NCBI GenBank assembly: GCA_910578965.1
Contig: CAJTSP010000119.1
Location: 1-8,245, forward strand
Direction of reading: 5' to 3'
Source: an uncultured Oscillospiraceae bacterium
GTDB taxonomy: Bacteria > Bacillota > Clostridia > Oscillospirales > Ruminococcaceae
DNA length: 8,245 nucleotides
Both the position numbers and the translations under genes were made by a program. Below the pieces are notes generated by a model. That model was not told the origin of the DNA and did not search any database. It worked only from the letters and a program-made list of their open reading frames with translations. Positions 1 to 5,024 of this stretch are shown here, piece by piece (position 1 is the first letter of the stretch; every line of letters begins with the position of its first letter).

Positions 1-641
1 CCTTTGCGCTGACCTTCAGCATGGAGCAGATGGCGGAGTACCTTTATACCATCCTGCAAAAAGAGGTATGGCAGGCCGAGCCCTGTGCCCGGCTGGTGCT
101 GGTGGGCCAGTCGATGGGCGGGTACCTGGCCCAGGTGTACCTGACGCTGCATCCCCAGGGGGTAAGCGGGTTTGTCTCGGTGGATTCCTGCTCGCTTGGC
201 CGCAGCTATTTTACCTGGGCCGAGCTGGCGCTGCTGAAGCGCACCAAATGGATGTACCTCTCGATTCCCTGGCGCTGGCTTATCGGCTGGGGCAGCCGCG
301 GCACCGCCCAAACCCAGTACGGCCAGGCGCTGATGCGGCGGATGATGCAAAGCTACCAAAAAACCGAGTACTGCCTGCTGGCCGACCATGGCTACCGCAT
401 TGTGGCCCAGGCGGTGGAGGCCGGCAAAGACTACCGCCCGCCCTGCCCGGTGCTGCTGCTTTGCGGCGAAAAGGACGCCGCCGGCTCGGCCCGGCGCTAC
501 AACAAATGCTGGACGGCAAAGGAGGGGCATCCCCTGGTCTGGGTGCCCGGGGCGGGGCACAACTCCAACACCGACGCGCCGGGCTTTGTCAACCGCCAGA
601 TCGAGGGGTTCTGCCAAATGCTTTTTGGCGCAGGGGAGTGA
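1..641 (+). CDS. Alpha/beta hydrolase, 5'-truncated by the window edge
   Basis: This is the C-terminal part of a serine hydrolase of the alpha/beta fold. Counting from the first in-window Met (base 21), the nucleophile elbow GQSMGG puts Ser31 just after a hydrophobic strand. The likely acid is Asp152 in LLCGEKD, and the likely base is His180 in PGAGHNSN. All three sit at the usual order and spacing. The frame is open back to base 3 and reads FALTFS before Met21. That looks like the helix leading to the elbow, and Met21 has no good ribosome site, so the true start lies to the left. The missing part would hold the first strands and the oxyanion-hole loop. The cap region (residues 60-135) is rich in Trp, Arg and Tyr. 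Substrate is unknown; esterase, lipase or peptidase activity are all possible. No signal peptide can be judged because the N terminus is absent. It ends 90 bases before a terminator and is transcribed apart from the next gene. Confidence 0.85.
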   Translation, partial: FALTFSMEQMAEYLYTILQKEVWQAEPCARLVLVGQSMGGYLAQVYLTLHPQGVSGFVSVDSCSLGRSYFTWAELALLKRTKWMYLSIPWRWLIGWGSRGTAQTQYGQALMRRMMQSYQKTEYCLLADHGYRIVAQAVEAGKDYRPPCPVLLLCGEKDAAGSARRYNKCWTAKEGHPLVWVPGAGHNSNTDAPGFVNRQIEGFCQMLFGAGE

Positions 642-730
642 TGGGCACGCCTTTGCTGTGGGGCGGCTTTGGCTTTGCGCGGGCTTTGCCTGCCCCTTGC
701 GCCGCGGCCTTTCCTTGCTGCAAAGAGCCG

Positions 731-757
731 GCCGCTCCTAGGGGGAGCGGCTTTTTT
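731..757 (+). terminator. Rho-independent terminator of the first hydrolase gene
   Basis: An 8-bp perfect stem, GCCGCTCC (731-738) with GGAGCGGC (744-751), has a 5-base loop and is followed by six T (752-757). It closes the unit that enters from the left. The 89 bases between the stop codon and this stem (642-730) hold no other feature I can support. Confidence 0.88.
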
Positions 758-801
758 GAGCCAAAAACGGTGTAAAATTTCTGTAAAAGAACCCTCTTTG
801 A

Positions 802-830
802 TTGCCCCGGGAGAGGGGATGTGTTATAAT
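802..830 (+). promoter_or_regulatory. Probable sigma-A promoter with extended -10
   Basis: TTGCCC (802-807, 4 of 6 to consensus) and a perfect TATAAT (825-830) are separated by 17 bases. TG at 822-823 gives the extended -10 form TGnTATAAT. It lies 45 bases after the terminator at 731-757 and points at the SGNH gene. Transcription should start near 836-838. This is the best promoter match in the window and probably drives 995-3150. Confidence 0.72.
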
Positions 831-836
831 CGTTTA

Positions 837-994
837 CATACCTTAACGAAATCAGCCTGCCGTCGGGCCAGCAGCCCGGGGGCGGTTTTGGTTGCTTGGC
901 GGATATTCCGCGCGCGTGGCACCCAAAATAACAAGGTACATTTTATTGTTTGCATCGCAGGGCGCTTTTGCCCGGCGTGCGCAGGAGGTTTAGT
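837..994 (+). promoter_or_regulatory. Long untranslated leader of the SGNH gene
   Basis: About 155 bases separate the predicted transcription start from the ATG at 995. Three short hairpins are visible: CGGGC/GCCCG (864-868 with 874-878), GCGGA/TCCGC (899-903 with 907-911) and GGGC/GCCC (960-963 with 970-973), the last just before the ribosome site. A possible 25-codon GTG-started leader ORF (916-993) stops with TAG one base before the ATG. I recognise no known riboswitch, and no stem is followed by a T-run, so this is a description and not proof of regulation. Confidence 0.35.
983..988 (+). promoter_or_regulatory. Ribosome binding site that fixes the SGNH start
   Basis: A perfect AGGAGG lies 6 bases before the ATG at 995. 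The frame can also be opened by a TTG at 950, which would add 15 basic residues, but that codon has no ribosome site, so 995 is chosen. Confidence 0.85.
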
Positions 995-2674
995 ATGAGC
1001 AACGGCAACCGGGCCCGCGGCCGCAGGCAGGGCTTTGACTTTCACAACATGACCACCCGGCAAAAGCAGGCGTGTGTGGTGCTTGCGGTTTGTGCGGCGG
1101 CGCTTGTGGCGACCATTGCCGTTGTGTGCGTGATTTTATCCGGCGCGAAGCCCGCGCCCTCCAGCTCGGGCGATTCCCTATCCCAGCCGGCCAGCGGGGC
1201 CGACAGTTACGACAACAGTGCCTATCAAATTGACACAAGCAATCCTGCCGTTCTGCCCGAAACCGAGGACGCCGGCAAGGAGTACCTGGAGCAGACCGTA
1301 TTTGTGGGAGATTCCAATACGGTGCGCCTCTACAGCTATAACCTCATTACCCTGGATCAGTTTGTCGGGGCCGAGGGCATGGGTATCCAGTCGCTTACCA
1401 GCAACGCTTGTGTCGGGTTTAAAAACGACGCCAAGGCCTACACCATCCCCGAGGCGCTGGCTATGATGAAGCCCCGGCGCATTGTGGTAACCATGGGTAC
1501 CAACAATGCCGACGGCAATATGTCCAAGGATGAGTTCATCAACGCCTATCGCGATGCCTTGAATGCCATTAAGGGTGCTTATCCCTACTGTGACATCATT
1601 GTGGCGGCGGTGCCGCCGATCCCCCAAAACCATAACGCCTACCCCGACCTCCAGATGCAGACGATTGACGAGTTCAACCAGGCGCTGCTTGATATGTGCC
1701 AGGCGGAGGGCTATCGCTTCCTTAATACCAGCGAGGTACTCAAAGGGGAGGACGGCTACGGCCGCAGCGATTATTTTGTAGACGGCGACATCCACCTCAA
1801 GCCGGACGGGCTCAAGGCGATTTTGAGCTACTTGCGTACCCACGCCCTGCAAACCGAGGACCGCCGGCCGGACACCTCCAACATCCCCGCGCGGGCGAAC
1901 TTTTCCTCCTCCGGCTCCTCGTCTTCTTCGTCCTCCAGCTCGTCCAGCGCCTCGCAAAAGCCCTTTAAGGCCGCCTATTATGTAGAGCAGGACACCGGCG
2001 GCACCCTGTCCAGCGGCGACAAAAAGGGCGAGACGAGCCTGAGCTTTGACGTAACCGAAAAGGACAGCCTCACCGTAACCGCGGTGCCGGCCGAGGGGTA
2101 CGAGTTCTACCGCTGGAGCGACGGCAATACCAATGCCACCCGTACCGACAAGGAGTTTAAGCAGAACCTGTCGGTGACGGCACAGTTTACAGCAAAGCCG
2201 GGTATTTCGATCGACAAAACCAGCCAGACCATCACCCAGGGCCAGACGGTGACCCTGACGGCCAAGGGCACCGGCAGCTTTTCGGGCAAGGACAACGAGA
2301 TTGTCTGGTATCTTGGCAACGAAAAGGTTAAGGAGGGCGCGAGTTATACCACCAGCACAAACCTTGGCACCGGCACCTATAAACTCACCGCCCGGCTTAC
2401 CGTAAATGGCAAAACAGTAGAGGCAACCGCCACCGTGGTGGTGCAGGCGCCGCCGACGCCTACCCCAACGCCAACGGCCACACCTACGCCTACCCCGCCG
2501 CCGGCTACGGCTACACCTACGCCCACGCCACCGCCTGCTACGGCTACGCCCACACCCACGCCCACGGCGGAACCGACGGCGGAACCAACGGCCGAGCCGA
2601 CGCAAGAGCCAACGCCTACCCCAACGTCCACAGCCACGACGGGCGAGGATAACGAGGACGAAGACAACACATAA
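995..2674 (+). CDS. Membrane-anchored or secreted SGNH/GDSL-like hydrolase with InlB-type and Ig-like modules
   Basis: This is a 559-residue exported protein with a modular build. A basic N terminus is followed by one hydrophobic segment (about 26-49), probably a signal anchor, with no clear cleavage site. An SGNH hydrolase domain follows (about 95-285): block I VGDSN with Ser107, block III MGTNN with Asn170, and block V DGDIHL with His267. This family removes acyl or acetyl groups from sugars and other esters. A serine-only linker (304-318) leads to a module ending RWSDGN...VTAQF (about 326-401) that resembles the divergent InlB B-repeat. An Ig-like beta domain (about 402-485) comes next. 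The C terminus is a Pro/Thr/Glu tail (486-545) with an acidic end (GEDNEDEDNT). There is no LPXTG motif, so the N-terminal helix is the likely anchor and the tail may span or bind the wall. The Asp of block V is not at the usual place three residues before His. Start chosen by AGGAGG at 983-988. Role in wall-glycan or polysaccharide deacylation is inferred. Confidence 0.8.
   Translation: MSNGNRARGRRQGFDFHNMTTRQKQACVVLAVCAAALVATIAVVCVILSGAKPAPSSSGDSLSQPASGADSYDNSAYQIDTSNPAVLPETEDAGKEYLEQTVFVGDSNTVRLYSYNLITLDQFVGAEGMGIQSLTSNACVGFKNDAKAYTIPEALAMMKPRRIVVTMGTNNADGNMSKDEFINAYRDALNAIKGAYPYCDIIVAAVPPIPQNHNAYPDLQMQTIDEFNQALLDMCQAEGYRFLNTSEVLKGEDGYGRSDYFVDGDIHLKPDGLKAILSYLRTHALQTEDRRPDTSNIPARANFSSSGSSSSSSSSSSSASQKPFKAAYYVEQDTGGTLSSGDKKGETSLSFDVTEKDSLTVTAVPAEGYEFYRWSDGNTNATRTDKEFKQNLSVTAQFTAKPGISIDKTSQTITQGQTVTLTAKGTGSFSGKDNEIVWYLGNEKVKEGASYTTSTNLGTGTYKLTARLTVNGKTVEATATVVVQAPPTPTPTPTATPTPTPPPATATPTPTPPPATATPTPTPTAEPTAEPTAEPTQEPTPTPTSTATTGEDNEDEDNT
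2480..2602 (+). repeat. Pro/Thr-coding tandem repeats in the SGNH gene tail
   Basis: Two 33-base units (2480-2512 and 2513-2545) each encode TPTPTPPPATA. They differ at four bases, all silent third positions. Three 12-base units encoding AEPT follow (2567-2578, 2579-2590, 2591-2602), again differing only in synonymous codons. The protein repeat is kept while the DNA has drifted, so this is a working stalk or wall-spanning tail and not a fresh slippage product. Confidence 0.8.
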
Positions 2675-2757
2675 GGCGTCGGCCGGCACAAGGGCGGACA
2701 GTTTGGCCGGAACCTCCCCCCGCCCCGCCGCATACAGTGGGGTATGGAGGTGGTCTT

Positions 2758-3150
2758 ATGGATGAAACGCGCGCCGCACGGGAAATTTTTGTGCCTTTCC
2801 CCGTGCCCAACATCCTGCCCGAGACCCAACTGGAACTGGACGGGCAGGCAGCTTCATCAGATACATCCGGGCAGATGCCCAGCCGGCTGCCGGGCGATGT
2901 GCTTGACGGCTCGGTGGATTATTACGACTTTGATTGGGGCGGGGAGGTGGCCCATCAGGAGGATACCATCTTTTCCGGCTGCCGCCAAAACGATACCAGC
3001 TATTCCTGCTGCGGGGATATGCCGCCCTGCAGCGGAGGGCACAGCCCCGGCGTGCCGGAGGGCCCGGGCCTGCCCGGCGACCCCTGTTATCCCGAGGGGG
3101 AGCTGCCGCAGCAGGGGGACGACCCCGGCTACGCAACGGTAGAACCCTGA
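2758..3150 (+). CDS. Small acidic, lysine-free, cysteine-containing protein of unknown function
   Basis: I do not recognise this 130-residue protein. It has 24 Asp/Glu, only 4 Arg and no Lys, so it is strongly acidic. It has 17 Pro. Five Cys lie at 75, 84, 85, 91 and 110, in the second half. The N-terminal part contains EIFVPFPVPNILPE. The middle is aromatic and acidic (VDYYDFDW, 53-60). The end is a Gly/Pro-rich stretch (GVPEGPGLPGDP, 98-109), vaguely collagen-like. There is no signal peptide or membrane segment. The ATG at 2758 is chosen because GGAGG (2746-2750) lies 7 bases before it; a GTG 21 bases upstream has no such site. It starts 83 bases after the SGNH gene with no terminator between them, and a strong terminator follows, so the two probably share a transcript. 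A coat or structural role is a guess; another reading frame overlaps most of it, but only this one has a ribosome site. Confidence 0.62.
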   Translation: MDETRAAREIFVPFPVPNILPETQLELDGQAASSDTSGQMPSRLPGDVLDGSVDYYDFDWGGEVAHQEDTIFSGCRQNDTSYSCCGDMPPCSGGHSPGVPEGPGLPGDPCYPEGELPQQGDDPGYATVEP

Positions 3151-3162
3151 CGTAAAACCGGC

Positions 3163-3194
3163 AAAAGGGAGGCCGCAGCACGGCCTCCCTTTTT
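3163..3194 (+). terminator. Strong Rho-independent terminator after the small acidic gene
   Basis: A 9-bp perfect stem, GGGAGGCCG (3167-3175) with CGGCCTCCC (3181-3189), has a 5-base loop CAGCA. Four A before it (3163-3166) face five T after it (3190-3194), so it could also stop minus-strand transcripts weakly. It begins 13 bases after the stop codon at 3150 and separates the SGNH unit from the nucleotidase operon. Confidence 0.92.
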
Positions 3195-3253
3195 ATAAAA
3201 CAGGCCTTAAAACAACAAAACCCAAACAAGCCCGCGAAAGGGGACGTTTTGCC

Positions 3254-3991
3254 ATGGCACATTACCACTGCCTCCTGCTGGATGTAGACAACACCCTGCT
3301 TGATTTCAGCGCGTCCGAGCACAAGGCCCTGCTTGAAACATTGGAAAATTTTGGCCTGCCCCGCAGCGCCGAAACCGAGGCGCAGTACCGCGCCATCAAC
3401 ACCCAGCTCTGGGCGGCGCTGGAGCGGGGCGAAATCAAAAAGGACAAGCTCTTTACCGAGCGGTTTGCCCGGTTTTTGCGTGCCATTGGCGCGCAGGGGG
3501 ACCCTGCGGCCCTCAACCGGTATTACCTGGACCACCTGGCCCGGCACGCGGACGCGGTGCCCGGCGTGCGGGAGGTGTTGTCTGAATTGGGCGAGGTGGC
3601 CACCCTGGCCGCCGCATCCAATGGGGTTGAGCGGGTACAGCTTGGCCGCCTGGAGGCGTCCGGCGTCCGGCCGTATCTGGATGAGGTGTTCATATCCGAA
3701 AAAATGGGGGCTACCAAGCCCTCGCGCCGCTTCTTTGATCTCGCGCTGCGGGCCCTTGGAATTGAGAACCGCGCCAAGGTGCTGATGGTGGGCGACAGCC
3801 TTAAGGCGGATATCCAGGGCGCGGCCCAGGCGGGTATTGCAAGCTGCTGGTATAACCCCGACGGGCAGGAAAACACCACCGGCATCCGCCCCACCTACAC
3901 CATCTCCCGCCTGGAGGAGCTTTACGATATTGTGATGGAAGAGGAGGAACGCCAGAATGTCGGCCTTGCACACAGAAGATATCAGGTTTAA
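3254..3991 (+). CDS. yjjG: YjjG/YfnB-like HAD-superfamily nucleotidase
   Basis: This 245-residue cytoplasmic protein is a HAD subfamily IA phosphatase. Motif I is DVDNT with nucleophile Asp10 and acid/base Asp12. The helical cap follows (about 18-95). Motif II is ASNG with Ser122, motif III is Lys155 in GATKPS, and motif IV is GDSLKAD with Asp181 and Asp186, which bind magnesium. The cap segment YRAINTQLWAALERGEI, the run VLMVGDS and the late CWYNPDG match the YjjG pattern. YjjG enzymes dephosphorylate pyrimidine and non-canonical nucleoside monophosphates, which helps keep modified bases out of DNA. The protein is about 20 residues longer than E. coli YjjG; the extra tail (about 229-245) is highly charged and lies where the gene overlaps the next one. 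A modest ribosome site (AAAGGGGA, 3237-3244) lies 9 bases before the ATG. It follows a terminator, so it is likely the first gene of its operon, though I see no convincing promoter in 3195-3253. Confidence 0.85.
   Translation: MAHYHCLLLDVDNTLLDFSASEHKALLETLENFGLPRSAETEAQYRAINTQLWAALERGEIKKDKLFTERFARFLRAIGAQGDPAALNRYYLDHLARHADAVPGVREVLSELGEVATLAAASNGVERVQLGRLEASGVRPYLDEVFISEKMGATKPSRRFFDLALRALGIENRAKVLMVGDSLKADIQGAAQAGIASCWYNPDGQENTTGIRPTYTISRLEELYDIVMEEEERQNVGLAHRRYQV
3942..3947 (+). promoter_or_regulatory. Ribosome site inside the nucleotidase gene
   Basis: A perfect AGGAGG lies within the last codons of the nucleotidase gene, 9 bases before the ATG at 3957. It fixes that start and makes the 35-base gene overlap real. 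Ribosomes finishing the first gene will cross it, so translation of the pair may be coupled. Confidence 0.82.
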
Positions 3992-4919
3992 CTCGTCCGA
4001 CGGCGTGAGCCAGGCGGCGGGGTACTTTTTCACCGACCCCGGCCAGCCCCCGCGGGCCATTTTGCAGCTCAGCCATGGCATGTGCGAATACATCGGCCGT
4101 TACCGGGATTTTGCCGCCTTTATGGCCGCGCACAGCTTTGCGGTGTGCGGCAACGACCATTTAGGCCACGGGGCCACCAGCCAAAGCGCAAAGACCGACG
4201 GCTTTATTTCCCCGGGGGGCGGTCGGTTTTATATGCTGCGGGACCTTAAAACCATGAACGGCCTTGCCCGCAGCCGCTGGCCCGGCCTGCCGCTGATCTT
4301 GCTGGGGCACAGCATGGGCAGCTTTTTTGCACGCTGGTTTGCCGAGACCTACCCGGACGCGCTGGATGCCCTGATCCTCAGCGGCACCGGCGGGCCGAAC
4401 CCTGCGGCTGGCGCGGGCCTTGCCATGACTGCGGTACTCAGCAGGCTGCGCGGGCCCCAGTACCGTTCCCGGCTGGTGCACAATATGGCCTTTGGGGCCT
4501 ACCTGCGGCGGGTGGAAAGCCCCGCCACCCCCTATGACTGGATCAGCCGGGACAAGGAGATCGTGGCGGCCTACGCAAAGGACCCCAAATGCACCTTCCA
4601 GTTTACGGTGAGCGCCTTCCACGAGCTGATGGCTACCCTGCGCACGGTCAGCCGGCCCGAATGGGCCCGGAAAATCCGTAGTAGCTTGCCCATTTATATT
4701 TTTTCAGGGGACGCAGACCCGGTGGGGGATTACGGCAAAGGGGTGCAAACGGTGTATGGGCGGCTTAAGGCAGCCGGCGTGACGGACCTTACCTTCAAGC
4801 TCTATCCAGGCGGCAGGCATGAAATGCTCAACGAAATAAACCGTGCCGAGGTTTACGCGGATGTATTGGCCTGGTGTGAGGCGCATCTGCCCGCCGGCCG
4901 GAAAAAAACAACAGAATAA
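3957..4919 (+). CDS. Monoacylglycerol-lipase-like alpha/beta hydrolase (Hydrolase_4/S33 type)
   Basis: This 320-residue protein is complete and has no signal peptide. HGM (40-42) is the oxyanion-hole loop, in the context LQLSHGMCEYIGRY that is typical of lysophospholipases and monoacylglycerol lipases. GNDHLGHG (66-73) is another family mark. The nucleophile elbow LLGHSMGS gives Ser119. The acid is Asp252 or Asp254 in SGDADPVG, with Asp254 more likely. The base is His288 in GGRHEMLNE. A lid of about 80 residues (145-225) lies between the elbow and the acid. The family hydrolyses lysophospholipids, monoglycerides or related esters in the cytoplasm or at the inner membrane face; the exact substrate cannot be read. 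The gene overlaps the nucleotidase by 35 bases and has its own AGGAGG. It differs in sequence from the partial hydrolase at the left edge (GHSMGS versus GQSMGG), so the two are not a recent duplication. Confidence 0.87.
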   Translation: MSALHTEDIRFNSSDGVSQAAGYFFTDPGQPPRAILQLSHGMCEYIGRYRDFAAFMAAHSFAVCGNDHLGHGATSQSAKTDGFISPGGGRFYMLRDLKTMNGLARSRWPGLPLILLGHSMGSFFARWFAETYPDALDALILSGTGGPNPAAGAGLAMTAVLSRLRGPQYRSRLVHNMAFGAYLRRVESPATPYDWISRDKEIVAAYAKDPKCTFQFTVSAFHELMATLRTVSRPEWARKIRSSLPIYIFSGDADPVGDYGKGVQTVYGRLKAAGVTDLTFKLYPGGRHEMLNEINRAEVYADVLAWCEAHLPAGRKKTTE

Positions 4920-4934
4920 CAGGCCAAAAGCAAA

Positions 4935-5024
4935 ATGCCGGGCATTCCCTTGCTGGGGGAGGCGCGGCGTTTTGGCGGCCGCAAAGGGGGCGGCACCTGG
5001 CCGCCCGCAGAAAGTGCGATATGA
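4935..5024 (+). CDS. Possible leader ORF overlapping the ABC-F start
   Basis: A 29-codon ORF (begins MPGIPLLGEARRFGG, ends PPAESAI) lies in the same frame as the upstream hydrolase. Its ATG comes five sense codons after that gene's stop. Its TGA (5022-5024) overlaps the ABC-F ATG as ATGA. It contains the hairpin-forming segment 4974-5006, so a ribosome translating it would melt those hairpins. It could be a regulatory leader peptide or a coupling ORF. Against it, no ribosome site precedes the ATG, and a frame of this length can stay open by chance in GC-rich DNA. Confidence 0.28.
   Translation: MPGIPLLGEARRFGGRKGGGTWPPAESAI
4974..5006 (+). promoter_or_regulatory. Two mutually exclusive hairpins before the ABC-F gene
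   Basis: GGCGGCC (4974-4980) can pair with GGCCGCC (4999-5005). Alternatively GGGCGGC (4988-4994) can pair with GCCGCCC (5000-5006) around a 5-base loop. Both are perfect 7-bp GC stems that share the same 3' arm, so only one can form. The arm ends 14 bases before the ABC-F ATG, next to the weak ribosome site. No T-run follows, so if it acts, translation control is more likely than termination. Confidence 0.4.

Noticed and set aside
641..775. 44-codon ORF starting in TGATG at the end of the first hydrolase gene
   Set aside because: It runs through the terminator stem and past the T-run, its ribosome site would be too close, and the product resembles no protein.
950..994. TTG start adding 15 residues to the SGNH protein
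   Set aside because: No ribosome site precedes the TTG, while AGGAGG lies 6 bases before the ATG at 995.
1178..2689. A 503-codon open frame on the minus strand opposite the SGNH gene
   Set aside because: Its product is Arg/Gly-rich low-complexity sequence mirroring the codon bias and Pro/Thr repeats of the plus-strand gene, which has clear domains, a ribosome site and a promoter.
2737..2757. GTG start 21 bases upstream for the small acidic protein
   Set aside because: No ribosome site; the ATG at 2758 has GGAGG at a proper distance.
2758..2820. Resemblance of the N terminus FVPFPVPN to the CotJA spore-coat pattern
   Set aside because: Only a few residues agree and the core of that family is missing, so I do not assign the name.
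4974..5006. Inverted repeat read as a terminator between the lipase-like hydrolase and the ABC-F gene
   Set aside because: No T-run follows either stem, so I list it as possible translation control instead.
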